From Ignavibacteria bacterium (lineage in GTDB: Bacteria; Bacteroidota; Ignavibacteria; Tepidaquicellales; Tepidaquicellaceae), in the NCBI GenBank assembly GCA_016929695.1, contig JAFGII010000011.1:1-32599 (forward strand): 32,599 bases of DNA, in the 5' to 3' direction. The position numbers were made by a program, and so were the translations under genes. The notes under the pieces are model-generated. The model searched no databases and was not told the origin of the DNA. It was given only the letters and a program-made list of their open reading frames with translations. This document shows, piece by piece, positions 16,415-23,923 of the stretch (its first letter is position 1; each line of letters opens with the position of its first letter).

Positions 16415-19018
16415 ATGCCGAGATTTTTATTATCAAAAAATACAATAGGAATAATACTGGTAGTTATTGTCTTTTTAATCACATCAGTTTATTTATTTCA
16501 GAATTTATCGGGGAAAAGCGAGTATAGCGAGCAGGGAATATTTATCATAGAAGATTTAGAAGATACTGTCGAAATATACAGAGACGACTTCGGAGTACCG
16601 CACATAGAAGCACGAAATAAAAAAGATATGTATTTTATTCTCGGTTACACGCACGCTCAGGAAAGACTATGGCAGATGGATTTTTCGAGACGGATTGCGG
16701 AAGGGAGACTATCGGAAATAATGGGAAAGGATGTTCTTGAATACGACAAGTTATACAGAACAATCGGAATCGGAAAGGCAGCGAAAAAAATTTACGATAA
16801 TTTACCGGAGCAGACAAAAGAAATTCTGAAATACTATACCGACGGAATTAATTTGTTTTTAAATTCAAATATTAAAAATTTACCGCTTGAATTTGATATC
16901 CTTGATTATAAACCTGATGAATGGAAGCCGGAAGATTGCGTCTCAATAATAAGATTAATGGGCTGGGAGTTAAATATATCGTGGTATGCGGAGTATAATT
17001 TTATTAATATAATAAACAGATTCGGTGTTACGAGAGCAATGGATTTCATACCGGATAATCATCCGGAACAAACCTATACGATTAAGAAAGCGGAGGACAG
17101 TAAGCAGGAGACAGTGGACAGGAGCAATCACCCAATCATCCAATCATTCAATCACCCAAACAGTAATTCAATATCAAGTGCCTCTCTCGATGTGGCAGAG
17201 GGGTTAAAAGATTTTATTACAACCGCGATGGAGTTCCGTGAGAGGTTTGGATTAAAAGGAATGAGAACCGGCAGTAATGCATTTGTAATTAGCGGAGGAA
17301 AAACCGAAAGCAGAAAACCGATTCTGGCAAATGACCCGCATATATCCTTAATGACGCCGTCAAGGTGGTATGAAGTTGTATTAACGGATAAAACAGAAAG
17401 GTTTTTCATATCAGGATTTTCCGTTCCCGGAGTTCCCGGCGTGTTAATTGGAAACAACAATGCAATATCTTGGGGAATAACCTCATTAATGAATGATGAA
17501 ACGGATTATTTCATTTTAAATATTGACAGCATATCGGGTATAAAAATAGACAGTACAATAGAAGACATAAAAATAAAAGGACAGAAAGAGGAATATTCTC
17601 ATCTGGTATTTAATACTAAATTCGGACCTGTAATATCCGGTTTGTCAACAACCGGTTTCGGAAATAAACAAAAAATAAATCCGGGATTAGACAAGATTGT
17701 AGTATTCAAATGGACGGGTTACGAGTACAGTGACGAGGCGGGAGCGATGAATAAAATCAATATGTCAGGGAACTGGAATGATTTTAAGAATGCGTTGAGA
17801 ACCGTCGGGGTACCTGCACTGAATTTTGTATATGCCGATACGGCAGGCAATATTGGATACAAGACGGCGGGAAAAATACCCATAAGAAGATATTCCGGGG
17901 AAGAGGCGGTAATAACAGGTATAAGTCCGAACAGCAGCGGAATGGTATGGAGCGGGTTCGTACCGTTCGAAGAGTTACCGCAGACATATAATCCTTCATC
18001 GGGTTACATAGTAACGGCAAACAACAAACCTCAGAAAGATTACAGATATTTCATTACATACTTATACGAGCCTCATTACAGAGCGGCGAGGATAGAAGAA
18101 CTGCTAAAAGAACGAAATAATTTTTCTGCCGATGAAATTAAGTTAATACAGACGGATGTAACTAATTTAATGTCGAAAGAACTTTGCAATTACCTTTTCA
18201 GGGCAGCGAACATACTGGAAATAGATACTGCAAAAAAAATCAGTCCGCCGGTCAGTTTAACTGAAACGGAAAAAAACTATTTGCACGCTTTAAAAAACTG
18301 GGATTTCAGTTTCAAATCAAGCTCAACAGCCGCAACTCTATTCGCACAGTTTGAAGCGGAACTTTACGGCAATTTATACAGAAAAAAACTCGGTGAAGAA
18401 ATATTTGCAAACTACCTGACGCTGGGGAGCATACCCGTGAGGAACACTTCGAAATTGATGCGAGAAAGATTTTTAAATGTAAAAATAGAAGAGTATAAAG
18501 AATCGACGGGAAGAGGCGTAATAGGAATTATTGACGACTATAATTTTGAAAATTTACGCGATGTTTTATTAAAAAGTTTTAAAGATGCCGTAATTCATCT
18601 GACTAAACACTTTAAAGAGCCGGATGTAAGTAAATGGAAATGGGGTGTTCTGCACAAAGTAAAATTCGGACATATACTCGGAAATATTCAGTCATTATCA
18701 CAGATTCTTGACTTGGGACCGTATGAAGCGGACGGTGCAGGAGAGACTGTTTTCAGTCTTGAATACAGTTTTACAGATGCGGCGGAAAAAGTAAATTTCA
18801 GTTCTTTTCTGGGTACATCTATGCGCTTCATAATTGATATGGGAGATATAAGGTCTTACCTTTCAATTTTACCGCCGGGACAAAATGGTCAGAATATTAG
18901 TCCGCACTACAGAGACCAGGCAAGGCTCTGGCTGAACGGTGAATATAAAAGAGTTCAGACAATTATAGGAAGAATGAGTATGTACGGAATGAAAAAACAG
19001 GTATTCCTGAACGAGTAG
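16415..19018 (+). CDS. Penicillin-acylase-family Ntn hydrolase
   Basis: An 867-residue penicillin acylase family precursor (acylases of beta-lactams, N-acyl homoserine lactones and related amides). An N-terminal hydrophobic segment (about 11-29) acts as signal or anchor. The alpha chain includes VEIYRDDFGVPHIEA (52-66) and YTHAQERLWQMDF (78-90). Self-cleavage should expose S287 as the new N-terminal nucleophile of the beta chain (RTGSNAFVISG, then LANDPHI). The segment before it (about 228-252) is encoded by an 8-bp tandem array and repeat-like DNA; it falls in the linker region that precedes the cleavage site. Substrate cannot be predicted. A 9-bp array begins nine bases after the stop codon. 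Confidence 0.9.
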   Translation: MPRFLLSKNTIGIILVVIVFLITSVYLFQNLSGKSEYSEQGIFIIEDLEDTVEIYRDDFGVPHIEARNKKDMYFILGYTHAQERLWQMDFSRRIAEGRLSEIMGKDVLEYDKLYRTIGIGKAAKKIYDNLPEQTKEILKYYTDGINLFLNSNIKNLPLEFDILDYKPDEWKPEDCVSIIRLMGWELNISWYAEYNFINIINRFGVTRAMDFIPDNHPEQTYTIKKAEDSKQETVDRSNHPIIQSFNHPNSNSISSASLDVAEGLKDFITTAMEFRERFGLKGMRTGSNAFVISGGKTESRKPILANDPHISLMTPSRWYEVVLTDKTERFFISGFSVPGVPGVLIGNNNAISWGITSLMNDETDYFILNIDSISGIKIDSTIEDIKIKGQKEEYSHLVFNTKFGPVISGLSTTGFGNKQKINPGLDKIVVFKWTGYEYSDEAGAMNKINMSGNWNDFKNALRTVGVPALNFVYADTAGNIGYKTAGKIPIRRYSGEEAVITGISPNSSGMVWSGFVPFEELPQTYNPSSGYIVTANNKPQKDYRYFITYLYEPHYRAARIEELLKERNNFSADEIKLIQTDVTNLMSKELCNYLFRAANILEIDTAKKISPPVSLTETEKNYLHALKNWDFSFKSSSTAATLFAQFEAELYGNLYRKKLGEEIFANYLTLGSIPVRNTSKLMRERFLNVKIEEYKESTGRGVIGIIDDYNFENLRDVLLKSFKDAVIHLTKHFKEPDVSKWKWGVLHKVKFGHILGNIQSLSQILDLGPYEADGAGETVFSLEYSFTDAAEKVNFSSFLGTSMRFIIDMGDIRSYLSILPPGQNGQNISPHYRDQARLWLNGEYKRVQTIIGRMSMYGMKKQVFLNE
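17096..17164. repeat. 8-bp tandem array and GACAG repeats inside the acylase gene
   Basis: Bases 17125-17164 are five octamers (CAATCACC, CAATCATC, CAATCATT, CAATCACC, CAAACAGT). They follow AGGAGACAGTGGACAGGAG, which resembles the intergenic run at 5006-5034. They are read in frame as NHPIIQSFNHPNS. The same octamer in reverse orientation lies at 28223-28262. Confidence 0.85.
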
Positions 19019-19027
19019 GCGTAAGTA

Positions 19028-19072
19028 CAAAGTTCCTAAAGTTCCTAAAGTTCCTAAAGTTCCTAAAGTTCA
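19028..19072. repeat. 9-bp tandem array (TAAAGTTCC), five units
   Basis: Five nearly identical nine-base units between the convergent acylase and rsmA genes, followed after one base by 7-bp array B. The order is the same as at 15463-15669. Confidence 0.92.
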
Positions 19073-19166
19073 TCAATCACTAACCACTAATCACTAATCA
19101 CTAACCACTAATCACTAATCACTAACCACTAATCACTAACCACTAACAACTAATAACTAACCACTA
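19073..19166. repeat. 7-bp tandem array B (CTAAYMA)
   Basis: Thirteen units in exact phase from 19073 (first one a TCAATCA variant). The final CTA at 19164-19166 is the reverse complement of the rsmA stop codon TAG. The top strand of the array is G-free. Confidence 0.92.
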
Positions 19167-19994
19167 CACAATCGTGTCAGGCGGCTTATTCAATCTCAAA
19201 TAGACGAGACGGTGAAGCGAAATAAAATCTTCAGGCGATAATTGTTCGGGACGCAAAGAAAAGTCAAAATCGAGAGAAGAGGGTTCAATCGAATATTTGG
19301 CGAAGAATGACGATAAAGAATTCTTCAGAGTTTTTCTTCTTTGATTGAATGCGAGGCGGAGGATTTCCGTAAATAACTTTTCGTCGGGAATGAAAGTAAC
19401 CGGCTGAAAATTAAGTTTGAATACCGTTGATTCAACTTTTGGCTTCGGGAAAAATACCGACGGGGGCAGATTGAAAAGAAGTTTTGCTTTTGAATGAATT
19501 TGTGTCTGCACGGCAAGAATACCGTATTCTTTTGTATTCGGCGAAGCAATTAACCTGTGTGCCACTTCCTTCTGAGCCATTATTACTGCGGAATGCAGAA
19601 GGTAATTGTTTTCGAATAATTTAAATAATATCTGTGACGTGATGTTATAGGGAATATTGCCGGCTATCTTAATATTCCTGCAGGTGAAATTAAATTTGGA
19701 AATTTCATCGGGTATATCGAGTTTAAGAAAATCCTTGTTAATAAGATTAATTTCCGGAAATTTTTCTTTAAGCGAAACAATAAATTTATCGTCGAGTTCT
19801 ATGCCGATATATTTCTTCGTTTCATTTAAAATATATTTCGTGAGCGCTCCGTAGCCGGGACCTATTTCTATAATCAGGTCATCGGGTGTTATATCAATAT
19901 TTTTAACGATTTTTTTTGCGATATTTTCGTCAACAAGAAAATTCTGTCCGAGAAACTTGACAGGTCTGTATTTACGGTATTTTGATTCATCCAT
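19164..19994 (-). CDS. rsmA: 16S rRNA dimethyladenosine transferase RsmA (KsgA)
   Basis: A 276-residue SAM-dependent methyltransferase that dimethylates two adjacent adenines near the 3' end of 16S rRNA during 30S assembly. The protein has the family opening KFLGQNFLVDENI (13-25), the SAM-binding EIGPGYGALT motif (about 45-54), the acidic GIELDD strand end, and the catalytic GNIPYN motif. FFPKPKVEST and the NQRRKTLKNSL segment of the C-terminal helical domain follow. Length is normal. The C terminus (NKPPDTIV) ends at a TAG that belongs to the 7-bp array. No neighbour shares its pathway; transcription probably starts in the short gap before mfd, which is divergent. Confidence 0.96.
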   Translation of the reverse strand: MDESKYRKYRPVKFLGQNFLVDENIAKKIVKNIDITPDDLIIEIGPGYGALTKYILNETKKYIGIELDDKFIVSLKEKFPEINLINKDFLKLDIPDEISKFNFTCRNIKIAGNIPYNITSQILFKLFENNYLLHSAVIMAQKEVAHRLIASPNTKEYGILAVQTQIHSKAKLLFNLPPSVFFPKPKVESTVFKLNFQPVTFIPDEKLFTEILRLAFNQRRKTLKNSLSSFFAKYSIEPSSLDFDFSLRPEQLSPEDFISLHRLVYLRLNKPPDTIV

Positions 19995-20240
19995 AACTCA
20001 GGTAAATTAGTTTTATGCAAATAAATTTAAAAGGCTGAAAAAACCGTCTCTGCAATTAAGATTCATCCTTGTGTAACTATTATAAATTTTTCCGTTATTT
20101 CCAGCGTATATACGTTTCATCGGTGTAATCCGCATCATTGATTCATCCTGTTTAATTTTATGACAGGCAGAATAAAAAAAGGATTTAATAATTCTTATGT
20201 ATTGATTATTTTATTTGCGAGCAGATTTATTGAATATGGA

Positions 20241-23200
20241 ATGTTTGAGAAGATAAAGAGCATATTGTGGAATTCAAATGAGTTTCATATTATCGGGCGA
20301 ATTCTGAATTCGCAGGGGGAAAGTACGTACTTTAATAATCGAGCAGGGGAATTCAGCAAGATAAACGGTTCACTTAAAGCATTTCTGCTCGAATATATTT
20401 TCAGAAAAGTAAGAAAGAAAATTCTGTACATCGGAAATAATGAGGAAGAACTCTCGATGCTGCAGGAAGACCTTTCTATACTTGGTCTGGCTGAAATGAG
20501 TGCAATATACTCTGAAGGGAAACTCAGTGTCTTCGGAGAAAATACAAAAGCAATGGGATTAATGGCTTCTGAAAATGAATACATTGTTTTTGCAACTTCA
20601 GGGAAATTAAAAGAAAAAATTATCGGCAGGGAGCAATATAAATCTTCTATAATGGTATTAAAATCAGAAGCCGAATATCAGTTCGATGAACTTATCTCTA
20701 AACTTGAGCAATATGGTTACGAAAAAAAATATTTGGTTGAAATGCCGGGTGACTATGCGGTCAGAGGAGGGATAGTGGACATATATCCCGAAAATTTCTA
20801 TTCTCCCGTAAGAATTGAATTTTTCGGCGACACAATCGAAAGTATAAGAGAATTTGACATAAACTCCCAGCGCTCGGTAAATTCTCTGGAAATTGTAAAA
20901 ATACCTTTGACAGGACAATCGGATGTTCCCCTTTCGAGGGGGATTAAGGGGGAGGATAACAATACACTCCTCGGGTATGCCGATGAGGATACACTAATAA
21001 TTGTGGAAGACGGCGTTGATACTGAAGAAACGGAATTATCGAAGAAAAATTATTTCTTAATTTCACAATTCACCGGATATAATTTAGTAGAACAGTCTAC
21101 CGGACTGCCTCTTTCGTCAATAAATTTCCGCTCCAGACCCCAGCCCGACTTCCGCGGAAACATCAGGGAATTATATGAAAATTTATTAACACATCTTGAA
21201 AACGAATATCAGATATATATTACCTGCTCGGATAAATATCAGGCAGACAGATTAAAATCACTTATGGAAGAAAATGATGTAGGACAGTCTTCCAGACTGT
21301 CAATAAACAAAATCCACTTCCTCGAAGATTCGCTTCACAGGGGATTCATATTTCCGGGCGGTAAAATAGTTGTTTACACGGAGCATCAAATCTTCGGGCG
21401 GTATTTCAGGCAATATAAAAAGAAAAAGAAAAAATACCGCAGCATCAGTATTGACGAACTGAAACAAATGAAAATCGGCGACTACGTTGTTCACAGGGAT
21501 TTCGGAATCGGAATATTTGCAGGAATGGTTACACAGCAAATAAGATCGGCATCCGAAGGCAGAATGCAGGATTTCATAAAAATTCTTTATGCAAAAAATG
21601 ATACAATGTATTTAAGTCTGAATTACATTAACCTGATTTCAAAATACACTGCAACCGAGGGATACACGCCGAAATTAACGAGAATCGGCGGCGGCGAATG
21701 GGAAGCCATTAAATCAAGAACAAAAAAGAAAGTTCAGGATATTGCCCGGGAACTGATACTGATTTATGCACAGCGGAAAAGTATGGAGGGAATTGCGTTT
21801 GGGGCGGATACTCACTGGGAACGTGAACTCGAAGCAAGTTTTATGTATGAAGATACACCTGACCAGACACGGGCAACACTTGATGTAAAAAAAGATATGC
21901 AGCACGGAAGCCCGATGGACAGGCTCATCTGCGGCGATGTCGGATTCGGCAAAACGGAAGTAGCGGTTAGAGCGGCATTCAAGGCAGTGCTCGGCGGCAG
22001 GCAGGTTGCATTGCTTGTCCCGACAACAATCCTTGCAATTCAGCACTTCAATACATTCAGGGACAGGTTATCCGCTTTCGCCGTTGAAACGGGATGCATT
22101 ACAAGATTCAATTCAAGAAAAGAACAAACGGAAATATTAAAAAAACTTGAAGAGGGGAAAGTTGATATATTAATAGGCACTCACAGACTGCTTTCGAAAG
22201 ACGTTAAATTCAAAAATCTCGGATTGCTTGTAATAGACGAAGAGCACAGATTCGGAGTAAAGCACAAAGAAAAACTTCGCGCAATCAAACCCAATGTTGA
22301 TACTTTAATACTGACGGCAACACCTATTCCGCGAACGCTTAATTTTTCAATGCTTGGTGCGCGTGATTTATCAATTATCAACACACCTCCTAAAAACCGC
22401 AAATCCATTTTCACGGAAATCATAAAACTCAACTGGGACCTCATTGCAGGCATAATCAAAAAAGAAATATCGAGAGGCGGACAGGTTTATTTTGTGAATG
22501 ATAAAGTTACTACGATTTATAAAGTTGCTGAAAAGTTGAAATCAATACTGCCGCTTGCAAGAATTGCAGTAGCACACGGGCAGATGGACAGAGACGGCAG
22601 GGAAGAAGAATTAACGAAACCCGCATTAAAACATTCAAAACTTGAAAATGTGGTTATAGATTTCATCGAAAAGAAAATTGATGTCCTTGTCTGTACGAAA
22701 ATAATTGAGTCAGGGCTTGACATACCGAATGTGAATACAATCATTGTCAACAATGCGGATATGTTCGGGCTGGCAGAACTTTACCAGTTGCGCGGACGGG
22801 TGGGCAGAAGCGAAAAACAGGCTTATGCATATTTTGTATCTCCGCCAATCGGAACCCTTACAAAATCTGCGCTGATGAGACTTGAAGCAATTGAGGAATA
22901 TACTGAACTCGGCTCGGGATTTAATCTCTCAATGCGCGATATGGAAATCCGCGGAGTAGGAAATCTGCTCGGCAGGGAGCAGTCGGGATTTGTCAAGCAG
23001 GTGGGATTCGAATTATATCTCGAAATAATTAATGAAGCAATTGCGGAACTCAACAATCTTAATCCGGAACAAAATGCAGGACAGGATACTATCCCCCTTC
23101 GAAGGGGGCAGGGGGAGGCAATAGAAAAATTATCCAAAGAAATATCCCTCTCCGAACGCCTGCGCAAATCCGGATTCATTTTCGAAAACGATTTCAATGC

Positions 23201-23600
23201 ATTCATTCCGAAAACTTACATCGAAGATGACAACGAACGCCTGAATATTTACAAGGAATTGTATTCGATTATCGAAGAAAAGGAACTGGAAGAAATGCGT
23301 TCCGGAATAACAGACAGATTCGGAAAACTTCCCGAAGAAACGGAAAAACTTTTTGAACTTGTCAGAATCCGCGGGAATGCAATAAAACTGGGACTCGAGA
23401 AAATTTCATTATACGACAATGAACTCACAATGTACTTCCCGAAAGATACAAATCATCCTGTTTACAAATCCGATTTCTACCTCAACCTCGTTGACAAAAT
23501 GTCAAAAGACCGCTCCCGCCGCTACGACATCCTCCCCGACAAAGAACGCCTCATCGTGAAAATCTCCGGCTGGTCAGGTGACCGGACACTCATCCAATGA
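20241..23600 (+). CDS. mfd: Transcription-repair coupling factor Mfd
   Basis: A 1119-residue DNA translocase that removes stalled RNA polymerase and recruits UvrA. An in-frame ATG at 20160 would add 27 residues that do not look like Mfd; I prefer 20241 (MFEKIKSILW). Visible parts: UvrB-homology region (early third), RNA polymerase-interaction domain around GDYVVHRDFGIGIFAG (412-428), Walker A GDVGFGKTE (565-573), DEEH box (666-669), TATPIPRT (692-699) and GRVGRSE (852-858). Two segments, about 228-239 and 950-960, are encoded by GC-rich palindromic elements also found between genes. About 15 extra residues (788-803) follow HGQM. The stop codon lies in a palindrome-family sequence. All motor motifs are intact, so it is probably functional. 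Confidence 0.96.
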   Translation: MFEKIKSILWNSNEFHIIGRILNSQGESTYFNNRAGEFSKINGSLKAFLLEYIFRKVRKKILYIGNNEEELSMLQEDLSILGLAEMSAIYSEGKLSVFGENTKAMGLMASENEYIVFATSGKLKEKIIGREQYKSSIMVLKSEAEYQFDELISKLEQYGYEKKYLVEMPGDYAVRGGIVDIYPENFYSPVRIEFFGDTIESIREFDINSQRSVNSLEIVKIPLTGQSDVPLSRGIKGEDNNTLLGYADEDTLIIVEDGVDTEETELSKKNYFLISQFTGYNLVEQSTGLPLSSINFRSRPQPDFRGNIRELYENLLTHLENEYQIYITCSDKYQADRLKSLMEENDVGQSSRLSINKIHFLEDSLHRGFIFPGGKIVVYTEHQIFGRYFRQYKKKKKKYRSISIDELKQMKIGDYVVHRDFGIGIFAGMVTQQIRSASEGRMQDFIKILYAKNDTMYLSLNYINLISKYTATEGYTPKLTRIGGGEWEAIKSRTKKKVQDIARELILIYAQRKSMEGIAFGADTHWERELEASFMYEDTPDQTRATLDVKKDMQHGSPMDRLICGDVGFGKTEVAVRAAFKAVLGGRQVALLVPTTILAIQHFNTFRDRLSAFAVETGCITRFNSRKEQTEILKKLEEGKVDILIGTHRLLSKDVKFKNLGLLVIDEEHRFGVKHKEKLRAIKPNVDTLILTATPIPRTLNFSMLGARDLSIINTPPKNRKSIFTEIIKLNWDLIAGIIKKEISRGGQVYFVNDKVTTIYKVAEKLKSILPLARIAVAHGQMDRDGREEELTKPALKHSKLENVVIDFIEKKIDVLVCTKIIESGLDIPNVNTIIVNNADMFGLAELYQLRGRVGRSEKQAYAYFVSPPIGTLTKSALMRLEAIEEYTELGSGFNLSMRDMEIRGVGNLLGREQSGFVKQVGFELYLEIINEAIAELNNLNPEQNAGQDTIPLRRGQGEAIEKLSKEISLSERLRKSGFIFENDFNAFIPKTYIEDDNERLNIYKELYSIIEEKELEEMRSGITDRFGKLPEETEKLFELVRIRGNAIKLGLEKISLYDNELTMYFPKDTNHPVYKSDFYLNLVDKMSKDRSRRYDILPDKERLIVKISGWSGDRTLIQ
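20928..20955. repeat. GC-rich palindromic element, in frame inside mfd (first)
   Basis: CCCCTTTCGAGGGGG followed by ATTAA and GGGGGAGG. It encodes roughly PLSRGIKGE in Mfd. It is the same element type as the intergenic copies at 1628-1654 and 28157-28182. Confidence 0.85.
23093..23118. repeat. GC-rich palindromic element, in frame inside mfd (second)
   Basis: The first 16 bases, CCCCCTTCGAAGGGGG, are a perfect palindrome, followed by CA and GGGGGAGG. It encodes PLRRGQGE in a linker-like part of the C-terminal region of Mfd. Confidence 0.88.
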
Positions 23601-23653
23601 ACTTGTCAAAGATCCCGTATGAACGAAGAGAATCGGGATTCATCGTATGAGGG
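23589..23653. repeat. Interrupted ATCCGATGAA-family palindrome at the mfd stop codon
   Basis: CTCATCCAATGAACTTGT (23589-23606) and TTCATCGTATGAGGG (23639-23653) are the two arms of the family, with an extra ATCCCG/CGGGAT hairpin between. The TGA stop codon of mfd (23598-23600) lies within the left arm. Confidence 0.65.
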
Positions 23654-23923
23654 AGAACTATTTTCCACCTTGTAAAACCCTGACTTTGGGAGGTCTCTAA
23701 AAATATATTTTTTTATTTTTAAAAAAATTGTATATTTTATTCTAATAAGTCTAAAAATATTTAAAACTATTGTCTAATCAGAATTAAATATATATGAAGG
23801 TTTATTTTTTAATGGTCGGGAGTTCCACAATCAAAATCCAACCCAATACATCTCTTAAATTTCCCCAAGCAAAAAAATCTTACTTGGAAAATATTATTAA
23901 CAAATTTATAAATAATAAATATT
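23601..23923. other. Intergenic region between mfd and the secreted FnIII protein
   Basis: No convincing gene is seen in these 323 bases. The first 55 hold the right part of the palindromic element at the mfd end. From about 23690 the sequence is extremely AT-rich and should contain the promoter of the downstream gene. A 72-codon ORF starting at 23794 overlaps that gene out of frame and has no family features. Confidence 0.6.

Noticed and set aside
19028-19166. Bidirectional terminator between the acylase and rsmA genes
   Set aside because: The arrays are not self-complementary and form no hairpin; any role in ending transcription would need another mechanism.
22823-23206. 127-codon ORF antisense to mfd
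   Set aside because: It is a shadow of conserved Mfd sequence on the opposite strand.
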